Below, piece after piece: positions 41,494 to 49,510 of a stretch of DNA of 64,000 nucleotides. The translations under genes were made by a program, and so were the position numbers. The stretch comes from Alsobacter sp045348435 (lineage in GTDB: Bacteria > Pseudomonadota > Alphaproteobacteria > Rhizobiales > Beijerinckiaceae). The stretch lies in the NCBI RefSeq assembly GCF_045348435.1, contig NZ_CP157484.1:434001-498000 (forward strand), in the 5' to 3' direction. Below the pieces are notes generated by a model. The model had not been told where the DNA came from and did not search any database. It was given only the letters and a program-made list of their open reading frames with translations. Each line of letters begins with the position of its first letter. The first letter of the stretch is position 1.

Positions 41494-42924
41494 ATGCGGA
41501 TACTCCTGTCCGGAGCCCTCGCGCTGGGCGCCGCGCATTGGGCCATGACGGCCGCGATGGCGCAGAGCGCCGCGCCCGAGGCCTCCAACATGAAGCTGGT
41601 GGGCTACAGCGACCTGCAGGCGCGCAGCGCCTACCAGCCGACGATCGTGCGCCAGGGCGACCGCTACATCGCCTATGTGGGCCATCATGGCGGCACCGAC
41701 GACGTGCCCACGCCCGTCAACCCGGCCACCGGCAAGGCCGAGCCGAACGGCACCTCCATCATCGACGTCACCGACGCGGCGCATCCGAAATATCTGAAGC
41801 ACCTGCCCGGCCAGCCCGGAACCTACGAGGCCGGCGGGGCCCAGATGGTGCGCGTCTGCGACGGCAAGTCCCTGCCCAAGGGCGACAAGTCCGCCATCTA
41901 CATGCTGCGCACCTTCGGCGGCGAGGCGCATGAGATCTGGAACGTGGCGGATCCCGCCAATCCGGCGCTGGTGACGCGGATCTCCGGCCTCAAGGACACC
42001 CACAAGAGCTGGTGGGAGTGCGACACCGGCATCGCCTTCCTGGTGTCCGGCGCGCCGGACTGGCGCACCCGCCGCATGACGCAGGTCTATGACCTGTCCG
42101 ACCCGGCCCACCCGGTGAAGATCCGCGACTTCGGCCTGCCCGGGCAGGAGCCGGGCTCCACCGGCGCGGTGCCGACCGAGCTGCACGGTCCCATCTCGAC
42201 CGGGCCGCAGGGCAACCGCGTCTATTTCGGCTACGGCACCAACAAGGGCGGGGTGCTGCAGATCGTCGACCGCGAGAAGCTGCTGAACGGGCCCAAAGAG
42301 CCGACGCCGGAGAACCTGAAGGCGCCGGAGATCTCCCGCATGGCGATGTCGTCGCTCAACGGCGCGCACACCACCTTCCCGATGCTGCAGATGCCGGTGG
42401 CCGAATTCGCCAAGGACAAGGACGGCGGCAAGCGCGACATCGTGATGATCGTCGACGAGGCGATCCTGAACGAGTGCAACGAGGCGCGCCAGATGGTGTG
42501 GTTCGTCGACGTCACGGTCGAGAGCCGGCCGATGGTGGTGTCGAACTACACCGCCAAGGAGAGCTCCGGCGATTTCTGCCAGCGGGGAGGGCGCTTCGGC
42601 TCGCACTCGTCAAATGAGAGCATGGACCCGGTCTTCTACAAGAAGATGGCTTTCATCGCCTTCTTCAACGCCGGCGTGCGGGCGCTCGACATCCGCGATC
42701 CCTACAATCCCAAGGAGGTGGGCTTCTTCATCCCGAGCGTCACGGAGGCCACCGACAAGCGCTGCGTCAAGGTCGACGGCAAGGACCGGTGCAAGGTCGC
42801 CATCCAGACCAACAATGTCGAGACGGACGACCGCGGCCTGATCTACATCGTCGACCGCGCCAATACGGGCATGCACATCCTCGAACTCACCGGCGACGCC
42901 CGCAGCGTCGCGGGGCTGAAATAG
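41494..42924 (+). CDS. Exported LVIVD-repeat beta-propeller protein
   Basis: A 476-residue protein. Residues 1-24 form a signal peptide ending AMAQ. The mature part is made of LVIVD-type propeller blades with repeated IDVTDAAHP, WNVADPANP, YDLSDPAHP and LDIRDPYNP turns. Four His sit at comparable blade positions: His170, His231, His292 and His371. Each aligns with a His in the paralogue at 43994. GGAGGAG lies 6 nt before the ATG at 41494. The gene follows a LacI-type operator. LVIVD proteins lack an agreed function; a metal site at the propeller axis is an inference from the His pattern. Confidence 0.9.
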   Translation: MRILLSGALALGAAHWAMTAAMAQSAAPEASNMKLVGYSDLQARSAYQPTIVRQGDRYIAYVGHHGGTDDVPTPVNPATGKAEPNGTSIIDVTDAAHPKYLKHLPGQPGTYEAGGAQMVRVCDGKSLPKGDKSAIYMLRTFGGEAHEIWNVADPANPALVTRISGLKDTHKSWWECDTGIAFLVSGAPDWRTRRMTQVYDLSDPAHPVKIRDFGLPGQEPGSTGAVPTELHGPISTGPQGNRVYFGYGTNKGGVLQIVDREKLLNGPKEPTPENLKAPEISRMAMSSLNGAHTTFPMLQMPVAEFAKDKDGGKRDIVMIVDEAILNECNEARQMVWFVDVTVESRPMVVSNYTAKESSGDFCQRGGRFGSHSSNESMDPVFYKKMAFIAFFNAGVRALDIRDPYNPKEVGFFIPSVTEATDKRCVKVDGKDRCKVAIQTNNVETDDRGLIYIVDRANTGMHILELTGDARSVAGLK

Positions 42925-42928
42925 TCCG

Positions 42929-43477
42929 ATGATGCGGGCGGCGGCGGTTCGGACGCTCGCGGCGGGCGGCGCGCTGCTGGCCGCGTGGGCGACGGCCGCC
43001 GCCGAGCCCGCTCTCTTGCGGGTCGGCCAGGCCGCCTGGGCGGAGAAGGCCTGGCCCTTCCCGCGCGACGGCTGGCCCCCCGGGCGGGCCTTCGCGTGCG
43101 AGGGCTGCGGGGACGACCTCGTCGTCTATGTCCGGCCGAAGCTCGGCTTCTGCAACTGCGCGACCGGCGTGACGGACGACGCCGAGGTGGACGGCGTCAC
43201 CGACCTCGACCTGATCGCGCCGACCTTCCGGCCCGCCGGGCCGGGCGCCCCCATCCGCATCGGCGCGCTGCCCGGCCGCGCGCGGCGCTACGTGATGGAG
43301 ACGCCCGACGGGCCGCGCTCGGCCGTCGGGGTCGCGGTGTCCCAGCGCTGCGACGTGGTCGTGGCGGTGGCGTTGTCGCGGCGGCCCGTCGGCGACGACG
43401 CGCTGGGGCTGGCGGTGGCGCTGCTGGAATCGGAGGCGCCCATGGGCTGGATCCGGCAGGCGCTCGATCATCCGTGA
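42929..43477 (+). CDS. Exported Cys-containing hypothetical protein
   Basis: A 182-residue protein that begins 4 nt after the LVIVD stop, so it is probably co-transcribed. Residues 1-25 are a signal peptide ending AAA. Mature Cys residues fall in two pairs, Cys57/Cys60 (CEGC) and Cys75/Cys77 (CNC), plus Cys141, suggesting disulfides or a metal site outside the cytoplasm. Family not recognised. The link to the LVIVD protein is by position only. Confidence 0.8.
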   Translation: MMRAAAVRTLAAGGALLAAWATAAAEPALLRVGQAAWAEKAWPFPRDGWPPGRAFACEGCGDDLVVYVRPKLGFCNCATGVTDDAEVDGVTDLDLIAPTFRPAGPGAPIRIGALPGRARRYVMETPDGPRSAVGVAVSQRCDVVVAVALSRRPVGDDALGLAVALLESEAPMGWIRQALDHP

Positions 43478-43546
43478 GCCCGCGCCCCTTGCGGCGGGGC
43501 CGTCTCCTGTGGTGGAAAGGCGGGACCGCCCGCGAGACGCCCGCCG

Positions 43547-43879
43547 ATGAGCCTCGACGACACGAGGGACGAAATCGCCCGACTGGAAGCCAGGATCGAG
43601 AGCCTGGCCGAGGCGGCCGAACGCTCTCGCAAGCTCATCGTCATCGCCAAGGGCGCGGTGGCGCTCGGCGGAGCGGCGCTGCTCCTGGCGGCCGTCGGCG
43701 TCGTCGGCTGGAACACGTCGCTGACGGTCTTCGCCATCACGGCCATGCTGGGGGGCGTCGTCATCTCCGGCTCCAGCCGCAGCAGCCGCGAGCAGGCGTT
43801 GTCCGCCATGGCGGAGGCCGAGGAGGCCCGGCGCGGGCTCATCGACTCCATCGCGCCCGTGTCGGTGCGCCTGCACTGA
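43547..43879 (+). CDS. Small coiled-coil membrane protein, unknown function
   Basis: A 110-residue protein. Residues 1-30 are a charged heptad-like helix (DDTRDEIARLEARIESLAE), followed by two hydrophobic segments at about 32-54 and 58-75, then a short charged tail. The layout suggests an inner-membrane hairpin with a cytoplasmic coiled coil. It lies 69 bp after the preceding gene and 114 bp before the second LVIVD gene. No family recognised. Confidence 0.75.
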   Translation: MSLDDTRDEIARLEARIESLAEAAERSRKLIVIAKGAVALGGAALLLAAVGVVGWNTSLTVFAITAMLGGVVISGSSRSSREQALSAMAEAEEARRGLIDSIAPVSVRLH

Positions 43880-43923
43880 TCGGCGCCCGCGAAGCCCGGG
43901 GCCGCGCTTGACCCATCGGCCGC

Positions 43924-43945
43924 GTTATTGAACACTCGATAAATA
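43924..43945 (+). promoter_or_regulatory. AT-rich palindrome in the leader of the second LVIVD gene
   Basis: TTATTGA-ACAC-TCGATAA spans the leader and continues as CGATAAATA (43937-43945). It is distinctly AT-rich against its surroundings, and a TTGACC lies at 43908-43913 upstream. The exact 9-mer CGATAAATA recurs in the ABC-operon promoter at 50609-50617. It may be a regulator site or a -10 region. Confidence 0.4.
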
Positions 43946-43993
43946 AGAAGGCGGGCGCGGACCGAAGCGTCCTGGCCCCAGGGGAGACGCCGC

Positions 43994-45205
43994 ATGAAGG
44001 CCGACGAGGCGCACGGGTTCAAGCTGATCGCCCACGATACGCTGCGGGGGTTCGGCGGCCTCGGGGAAGGCATGTCTCTCCAGGCGGCGCCCGACGGCCG
44101 GCGCATCCTATGGCTGGCCCATGAGGGGCCGCCCAAGAACTTCACCGGCGTCGACGTCACCGATCCGAGCCGCCCGAAGGTGATTGTCCAGACCGACCTG
44201 CCGCACAACCGCATCCGCTCCAACTCGCTGGAGACCTGCGGAAACATCATGGCGGTCGCCTACCAGGTGCTCGAGCCGGGGCTGCAGCCGGCGGGCATCG
44301 AGCTCTTCGACATCAGCGTCCCCGAGCAGCCGAGGTCGATCAGCTTCTTCGACTGCTCCGGCCCGCATTCGCGCGGGGTGCACCAGGTCTGGTTCGTGGA
44401 CGGCCGCACCATCCATTTCGCCGGCGGGGCCGCCGACTTCACGCCCCGCAACCCGCTGGACGACCAGCCCTACCGCATCCTGGACGTGAGCGACCTGTCG
44501 CGGCCGGTCGAGATCGGCCGCTGGTGGATGCCCGGAACCCGGGAGGGCGACGACGCCCCGCCGCCCAAGCGCCTGCCGATCGATTCGGGCTTTCGGGCCC
44601 ACAACACCAACGTGTTCCCGGATCGGCCGGACCGCGCCTATGTGGGCTATCTGGACGGCGGCGCCTTCGTGCTCGACATCTCCGACATGGGCTCGCCGAA
44701 GGTGGTGTCGAACTTCAACCCGCACCCGCCCTATCCGGGCTTCACCCACACGGTGCTGCCGCTGTTCAGCCGCGACCTGCTCGTCGTCTCCGACGAATGC
44801 GTCAAGGACGACGGCGTGGACTGGCCGAAGCTGACCTGGATCGTCGACGCGCGCGTGGAGACCAACCTGGTCCCGATCAGCACGCTGCCGATGCCGCCCT
44901 TCGAGACCTATGGCCACAAGGGCGGGCGCTACGGCTCGCACAACCTGCATGAGAACAGGCCCGGCGAGACGTCGTTCAAGTCGGACACGCTGATCTTCTC
45001 CACCTTCTTCAACGCCGGCGTGCGCGCCTACGACCTCACGAACCCGCTCCAGCCCAGGGAGGTCGCCGCCTTCGTGCCGCCCGCCCCCGAGGGGACGCGC
45101 GTCGGAACCGTGCAGATCAACGACGTGTTCGTGGACGAGAACGGGATCGTCTATGCGGTCGACCGGTTCACGGGCGGCCTTTATGTGCTGGAGATGACCT
45201 TCTGA
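43994..45205 (+). CDS. LVIVD-repeat beta-propeller protein without signal peptide
   Basis: A 403-residue paralogue of the exported protein at 41494, with blade turns VDVTDPSRP, FDISVPEQP, LDVSDLSRP, LDISDMGSP and YDLTNPLQP. The four blade His are His130 (GVHQVW), His203 (RAHNTNV), His252 (FTHTVLP) and His316 (GSHNLHE), aligned with His170, His231, His292 and His371 of the paralogue. No signal peptide, so cytoplasmic. Ends 2 nt before the COG0523 GTPase start. Function unknown; the pairing with a metallochaperone supports a metal-bound propeller. Confidence 0.9.
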   Translation: MKADEAHGFKLIAHDTLRGFGGLGEGMSLQAAPDGRRILWLAHEGPPKNFTGVDVTDPSRPKVIVQTDLPHNRIRSNSLETCGNIMAVAYQVLEPGLQPAGIELFDISVPEQPRSISFFDCSGPHSRGVHQVWFVDGRTIHFAGGAADFTPRNPLDDQPYRILDVSDLSRPVEIGRWWMPGTREGDDAPPPKRLPIDSGFRAHNTNVFPDRPDRAYVGYLDGGAFVLDISDMGSPKVVSNFNPHPPYPGFTHTVLPLFSRDLLVVSDECVKDDGVDWPKLTWIVDARVETNLVPISTLPMPPFETYGHKGGRYGSHNLHENRPGETSFKSDTLIFSTFFNAGVRAYDLTNPLQPREVAAFVPPAPEGTRVGTVQINDVFVDENGIVYAVDRFTGGLYVLEMTF

Positions 45206-45207
45206 CC

Positions 45208-46266
45208 ATGGCTCCGCTCCCCGTCACGGTGATCACGGGCTTCCTGGGCAGCGGCAAGACCACGCTGCTGAACCACCTGCTGCAGGACCCGGGGATGGCC
45301 GACACCGCGGTCGTCATCAACGAGTTCGGGGAGATCTCGATCGACCACCTTTTGGTCGAGACAGCGCTCGAGAACACGCTCGTGCTGCAGAGCGGCTGCA
45401 TCTGCTGCACGATCCGGGGCGATCTCGTCGACACGCTGATGGACCTGATCGCCAAGCGCGACCGCGGAGAGATCCCGGCCTTCTCGCGGGTGGCGATCGA
45501 GACGACCGGCCTCGCCGACCCGGCGCCCATCCTGCAGACGCTGGCGACGGACCCGCTGGTGTCGCCGCTGTTCCGGCTGCGGACGGTGGTCACCACGGTC
45601 GACGGCGTCAACGGGCTCGCCCAGCTGGACCGGTTCGCCGAGGCCGCCAAGCAGGCCGCGCTGGCCGACGTTCTGGCGCTCACCAAGTCCGACCTGGCGG
45701 AGGCCCCGGCGCTGGAGGCGCTGGAGAACCGGCTGCGCGCCATCAACCCCGGCGCGGCCATGCTGCGGGTCGTCGACGGCAAGGTATCGCCCGACGACCT
45801 CTTCAGCCGCTCGGCCGAGCCCGGCGACGACGCCGAGGCGGCGAAGCGCTGGCTGGCGGCCGAAGCCTTCGACGCGCACGGCCATGACCACGCGCACGAC
45901 CACGCGCATCACCACGGCCACGGGGAGCGCGATCACGCCCATAACGACCCGAACCGCCACGGGCCGAACATCCGAGCCTTCTGCATGACGCTCGACCAGC
46001 CCATCGCGATGCCGGCGTTGCGGCGCTGGCTGGCCGCCATCACCTCGCTGCGCGGCGCGGACCTGCTCAGAATGAAGGGCGTCCTGAACGTGATCGGCGA
46101 GCCGGGGCCCGTGGTGGTGCACGGGGTGCAGCATCTGATCCACCCGATGGCGACGCTGCGGCGCTGGCCCGACGACGAGCGGCGGAGCCGCATCGTGTTC
46201 ATCACCCAGAACATCCCGGAGGCGGCGCTGCGCAACAGCCTGCTGGCCCTGGCGCCCGCCCCGTAG
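45208..46266 (+). CDS. COG0523 (CobW-like) GTPase with His-rich loop
   Basis: G3E-family metallochaperone-like GTPase of 352 residues. Walker A GFLGSGKT is at 11-18. The CxCC motif has Cys64, Cys66 and Cys67, the guanine-specificity motif is TKSD (near 159-162), and a stretch with a dozen His lies at 224-251 before the CobW C-terminal domain. It starts 2 nt after the second LVIVD gene, in contrast to the true cobW at 31216 inside the cob operon. Metal insertion into the LVIVD proteins is a reasonable inference; the metal is unknown. Confidence 0.9.
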   Translation: MAPLPVTVITGFLGSGKTTLLNHLLQDPGMADTAVVINEFGEISIDHLLVETALENTLVLQSGCICCTIRGDLVDTLMDLIAKRDRGEIPAFSRVAIETTGLADPAPILQTLATDPLVSPLFRLRTVVTTVDGVNGLAQLDRFAEAAKQAALADVLALTKSDLAEAPALEALENRLRAINPGAAMLRVVDGKVSPDDLFSRSAEPGDDAEAAKRWLAAEAFDAHGHDHAHDHAHHHGHGERDHAHNDPNRHGPNIRAFCMTLDQPIAMPALRRWLAAITSLRGADLLRMKGVLNVIGEPGPVVVHGVQHLIHPMATLRRWPDDERRSRIVFITQNIPEAALRNSLLALAPAP

Positions 46267-46275
46267 CGTCTCCGG

Positions 46276-46376
46276 CCTAGACCATGCTGTGTTTTGATGG
46301 AAACACAGCATGGTCTAGGTTTCTTGATTTCGCATGCTTCGTGCGAAAAGCCGGATGCCACCTTTTCGCAGCATGC
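46276..46376. repeat. Paired-hairpin intergenic repeat, copy B
   Basis: Hairpin 1 is a perfect 19-bp inverted repeat (46276-46294 with 46301-46319, loop TGATGG). Hairpin 2 spans 46332-46376: outer GCATGC/GCATGC, a TTCG bulge on the left arm, inner TGCGAAAAG/CTTTTCGCA, and an 11-nt loop beginning CCGG. The linker contains CTTGAT, as in copy A. Same architecture as copy A with different but still paired stems. It lies between convergent genes and could terminate both. Confidence 0.85.
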
Positions 46377-46377
46377 T

Positions 46378-47097
46378 TTATGCGTCGACGGCGGGAGGCC
46401 GGAACGGTCCGCACGGAAGGGGCTCGGCCGCCCAGAACCGGGCGACGGGGCCGCCCAGGAGCGCGTCGAAAAGCGGCTCCGGACGGGCGAGATCGGCCGC
46501 GCCGAACGCGACGACCTGCACGCCCGCGCGGGCCAGCCGCTCGGCCCGGGCGCGGGCGCGGGCCGGGGTCAGGCCGGACTGGGTCGAGAGCGCCGCCGCG
46601 AAGCGGTCGCCCAGCCAGAACGCGACATCCGCCTGGACATGGTCGGCTTCGGTTCCGGCCGGGGCGGCCTCGGGCGCGGCCAGGTGGGCGCGCGGGAGAG
46701 GGCGCGGGGCGGAGTAGATCCAGTCCTCCGGGGCGAACAGCCCCGCAAAGGGCTCCGCCCGCCGCCGCAGCGCATCCATGTCGGCTGCGACGGCCGCCTC
46801 CAGGTGATCGAAATAGGCGTCGACGAACCGATGCGAGAGCCGGTCCCAGGGTCGGCAGAGATGCTTGCTGTGCGCGCGGAGCGCCTGCAGCGGGCTCGAT
46901 CCAGCCGCCGCCGCGGCCCCGAGCGCATAGGGGGCGTTGTTCAGCCGCAGCGGCTCCCGCGCGGCGGGCTCGATGGCCACGCACGGGAAGGGCGCCGAAA
47001 CCCGTAGCGCCCCCGACGGCGTGCGGACGCAGTCGATCGCCGAGAGGGACCATTGGTCGGCCCCATACGGAACCAGCAGGACGCCGGGCGCGCTCAC
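46378..47097 (-). CDS. Hypothetical protein at the end of the ABC operon
   Basis: A 239-residue protein with no signal peptide or membrane segment. The N-terminal part (residues 1-75) is mixed beta/loop, then a helical middle region follows with the FVDAYFDHLEAAVAADMDALRRRAEP stretch shortened at its ends, and a C-terminal alpha/beta part. The family is not recognised. It starts 4 bp after the stop of the second permease, so it is in the operon and probably acts on the transported compound. Could be a novel accessory enzyme. Confidence 0.75.
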   Translation of the reverse strand: MSAPGVLLVPYGADQWSLSAIDCVRTPSGALRVSAPFPCVAIEPAAREPLRLNNAPYALGAAAAAGSSPLQALRAHSKHLCRPWDRLSHRFVDAYFDHLEAAVAADMDALRRRAEPFAGLFAPEDWIYSAPRPLPRAHLAAPEAAPAGTEADHVQADVAFWLGDRFAAALSTQSGLTPARARARAERLARAGVQVVAFGAADLARPEPLFDALLGGPVARFWAAEPLPCGPFRPPAVDA

Positions 47098-47101
47098 CCG
47101 C

Positions 47102-47944
47102 CTAGCGCCGTGATTCCGGATGCCACGCCAGGAGCCTCCCGCGCAGCGCCTCCAGCCCCTTGATGACGACGAAGCCCAGGATGGCGATCTCCACGATGCC
47201 GGCGAACACGCCGACGGAATCGGCGAAGCGCCCGGCCGTGATCATGGCGCCGCCGATGCCGCGGCCGCCCATCAACATCTCGGTCGCCACGGTGGTGATC
47301 ATGCCCACCGGCAGCGCGATCTGCAGGCCGGTGAGGATCTGCGGCGCGGCCATCGGCAGCACGACCTCCCACAGCGTCTCCCGCTCGCTCGCGCCCAGCG
47401 CCCGCGCCGACCAGAGCGGCCATTTGTCGACGGACGACGTGCCCGCGAAGGTCGCCGACACGATGGGAAAGAAGCACGAGAACGCCACCATGATGATCTT
47501 GGACGTGTCGTAGATGTCGAACCACAGGATGAAGATCGGCAGGAAGGCGATCTTGGGCATCGGAAAGCCGACCGAGATCAGCGGATCGAAGAACCAGCGC
47601 AGCGCGGCCGAGCGCGCCATCAGCACGCCCAGCGGAACGGCGATCGCGGCGGCTGCGCCGAAGCCGAGCAGCGCCCGGTAGAGCGTGAGGCCGAGATCGA
47701 CGAAGACCGCGCCCGACGCCGCGTCGGACCAGAGCCGCGCCAGCACGTCCGAGAGCGGCGGCAGCAGGAACGGATGCGCGAGCTTCAGCCGCGTCGCCGT
47801 CTCCCACAGGGCCAGAAGCGCCAGCACCACGACGACCTGCACGACGACGTCGCCGGCGGCCGTCCACAGGTCCGCCAGGACGGTCCTCTTGGCGGAGCCG
47901 GCGGCGGCGAGCGGGATGGGGCGGGCGCTGTCGCTCGAGCTCAC
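47102..47944 (-). CDS. NitT/TauT-type ABC transporter permease 2
   Basis: A 280-residue permease from a GTG at 47944 that overlaps the upstream permease stop (GTGA). It has a polar N-terminus of about 25 residues, then five or six membrane segments. The inner-membrane EAA loop is recognisable in the segment SARALGASERETLWEVVLP. It is related to, but clearly different from, permease 1, so the channel is probably a heterodimer. An alternative start further upstream overlaps permease 1 too far to be likely. Confidence 0.88.
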   Translation of the reverse strand: MSSSDSARPIPLAAAGSAKRTVLADLWTAAGDVVVQVVVVLALLALWETATRLKLAHPFLLPPLSDVLARLWSDAASGAVFVDLGLTLYRALLGFGAAAAIAVPLGVLMARSAALRWFFDPLISVGFPMPKIAFLPIFILWFDIYDTSKIIMVAFSCFFPIVSATFAGTSSVDKWPLWSARALGASERETLWEVVLPMAAPQILTGLQIALPVGMITTVATEMLMGGRGIGGAMITAGRFADSVGVFAGIVEIAILGFVVIKGLEALRGRLLAWHPESRR

Positions 47945-48687
47945 GGCTCCCTCCAGCGCAGTTGCCGGCGCGAAAACGCCGCATAGAGCCTGTCGGCCGC
48001 AAAGCCCGCGGCCGCGACCGTCAGGATGACGGCGAACATGGCCGGGTAAGTCCCGCCGTCGCCCAGCGAGCTGATCAGGAAGCCGACCCCGTCCTTGGCG
48101 ATGACGAATTCCGAGCTCACCATCAGGATGAAGGAAAAGGCCAGCGCGGTGCGGCATCCGGCCAGGATGTCGGGCTTGGCCGCCGGGATGACCACCTCGC
48201 GCAGGACCTCCCACCGGCTGGCCCCGAGGCTCGCGGCCGACCATTTGAGCACGTGGTTGACGCCGCGCGCGCCGTTATAAGTGCTGACGATCACCGGCAG
48301 CAGGCAGCCGAGGAAGATCAGAAAGATCTTGGAGCTGTCGCCGAGCCCGAACCAGATCATCACCAACGGGATGAGGGCGGATTTCGGCATCGGGTAGAAG
48401 ATCTGGACGATCGGGTTCACCAGCAGCCGGAACGGCCGGAACGTCGCCATGAACAGCCCCGACGCGACGCCGACCACGATGGCGGCCGCAAGGCCCGCGG
48501 CGGCCCGGCTCAGGGACCGGGCGGCGTTGGTGATGAGCTCCCCGCTGCGCAGCATCTCCCACAAGGCGGCCAGGACGGCCCCCGGACCGGGCAGCATCTC
48601 GGGCGGCGTGATGCGCAGCAGCGTCAACGCCTCCCAGAGCAGCAACAGCGCCAGCAGGGGCGAGTACCGGACCGCGGCGGCGCGCAT
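47941..48687 (-). CDS. NitT/TauT-type ABC transporter permease 1
   Basis: A 248-residue inner-membrane permease of the SsuC/TauC/NitT type, with the typical six-segment layout and the EAA loop in ASLGASRWEVLREVVIPAA near 160-178. Its start overlaps the ATPase stop by 1 nt (TGATG), and its stop overlaps the GTG of permease 2. These transporters import nitrate, taurine, sulfonates, pyrimidine precursors and similar small molecules; sequence does not settle which. Confidence 0.9.
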   Translation of the reverse strand: MRAAAVRYSPLLALLLLWEALTLLRITPPEMLPGPGAVLAALWEMLRSGELITNAARSLSRAAAGLAAAIVVGVASGLFMATFRPFRLLVNPIVQIFYPMPKSALIPLVMIWFGLGDSSKIFLIFLGCLLPVIVSTYNGARGVNHVLKWSAASLGASRWEVLREVVIPAAKPDILAGCRTALAFSFILMVSSEFVIAKDGVGFLISSLGDGGTYPAMFAVILTVAAAGFAADRLYAAFSRRQLRWREP

Positions 48688-49508
48688 CAGTGGCCGCCCC
48701 GGCTGGCGCTGACCGCCTGCTCGCGAACGAGCCGCCAGATCCGCTCGCTCAGCGCCAGGAACTCCGGCTTCTCCAGGATCTCCTCGCCGCGGTCCTTGGG
48801 CAGGTCGACGTCGATCACGTGCTGGATGCGGCCCGGCCGGGCGCTCATGATGGAGATGCGGTCGGCCAGGAACACCGCCTCGTGCACATCGTGGGTGACG
48901 AACACCACGGTCTTGCGGCTGCGCTGCCAGATGGCCCGCAGCTCCTCCTGCATCACCCGCCGGGTCTGGGCGTCCAGCGCCCCGAAGGGCTCGTCCATCA
49001 GCAGGATCTCGGGATCGACCGCGAGCGTGCGCGCGATGGCGGCGCGCTGCTGCATGCCGCCGGAAAGCTGCGACGGATAGGCGTCCTCAAAGCCCGTCAG
49101 CTGCACCAGCGCGATGAACTCGCGCGCCCGCGCCTCGGCCTGCCGGGCGTTCATGCCCTGCTTGCGCAGCCCATAGGCGACGTTCTGCAGCACGGTCTTC
49201 CAGGGAAACAGCGCGAAGTTCTGGAACACGATGCTGCGTTCCGGGCCCGGCGCGGTCACCGGGCCGCTGCGCGTGCGGATCACGCCCTTTTGGATCGGGA
49301 TGAAGCCCCCGATCAGGTAGAGCAGCGTGCTCTTGCCGCAACCCGAGGGGCCCAGCAGCGCGTGAAACTCGTTGGGCCGGATGTCGAGGGCGATGTCGTC
49401 GAGCGCCAGCACTCCCGCCCCATGCCGCGACCCATAGGAGTGGGAGACCCCCTGGACCTCGATGCCCGACGCCGCGTCGGACCGGGGACGCTCGATCGCG
49501 CCATGCAT
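48687..49508 (-). CDS. NitT/TauT-type ABC transporter ATP-binding protein
   Basis: A 273-residue ATPase. Walker A GPSGCGKST is at 53-61, signature LSGGMQQR at 148-155 and Walker B LLMDEP at 169-174, followed by a switch His in VTHDVHEA. The ATG at 49508 (MHGA) is two nucleotides after the substrate-binding protein stop; longer frames run back through that gene and are rejected. It energises permeases 1 and 2. Operon order: binding protein, ATPase, permease 1, permease 2, unknown gene. Confidence 0.92.
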   Translation of the reverse strand: MHGAIERPRSDAASGIEVQGVSHSYGSRHGAGVLALDDIALDIRPNEFHALLGPSGCGKSTLLYLIGGFIPIQKGVIRTRSGPVTAPGPERSIVFQNFALFPWKTVLQNVAYGLRKQGMNARQAEARAREFIALVQLTGFEDAYPSQLSGGMQQRAAIARTLAVDPEILLMDEPFGALDAQTRRVMQEELRAIWQRSRKTVVFVTHDVHEAVFLADRISIMSARPGRIQHVIDVDLPKDRGEEILEKPEFLALSERIWRLVREQAVSASRGGH

Positions 49509-49510
49509 GG

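Noticed and set aside
45208..46266. Second cobW gene
   Set aside because: It is a COG0523 relative outside the cob operon and tightly linked to an LVIVD gene; a cobalamin role is not supported.
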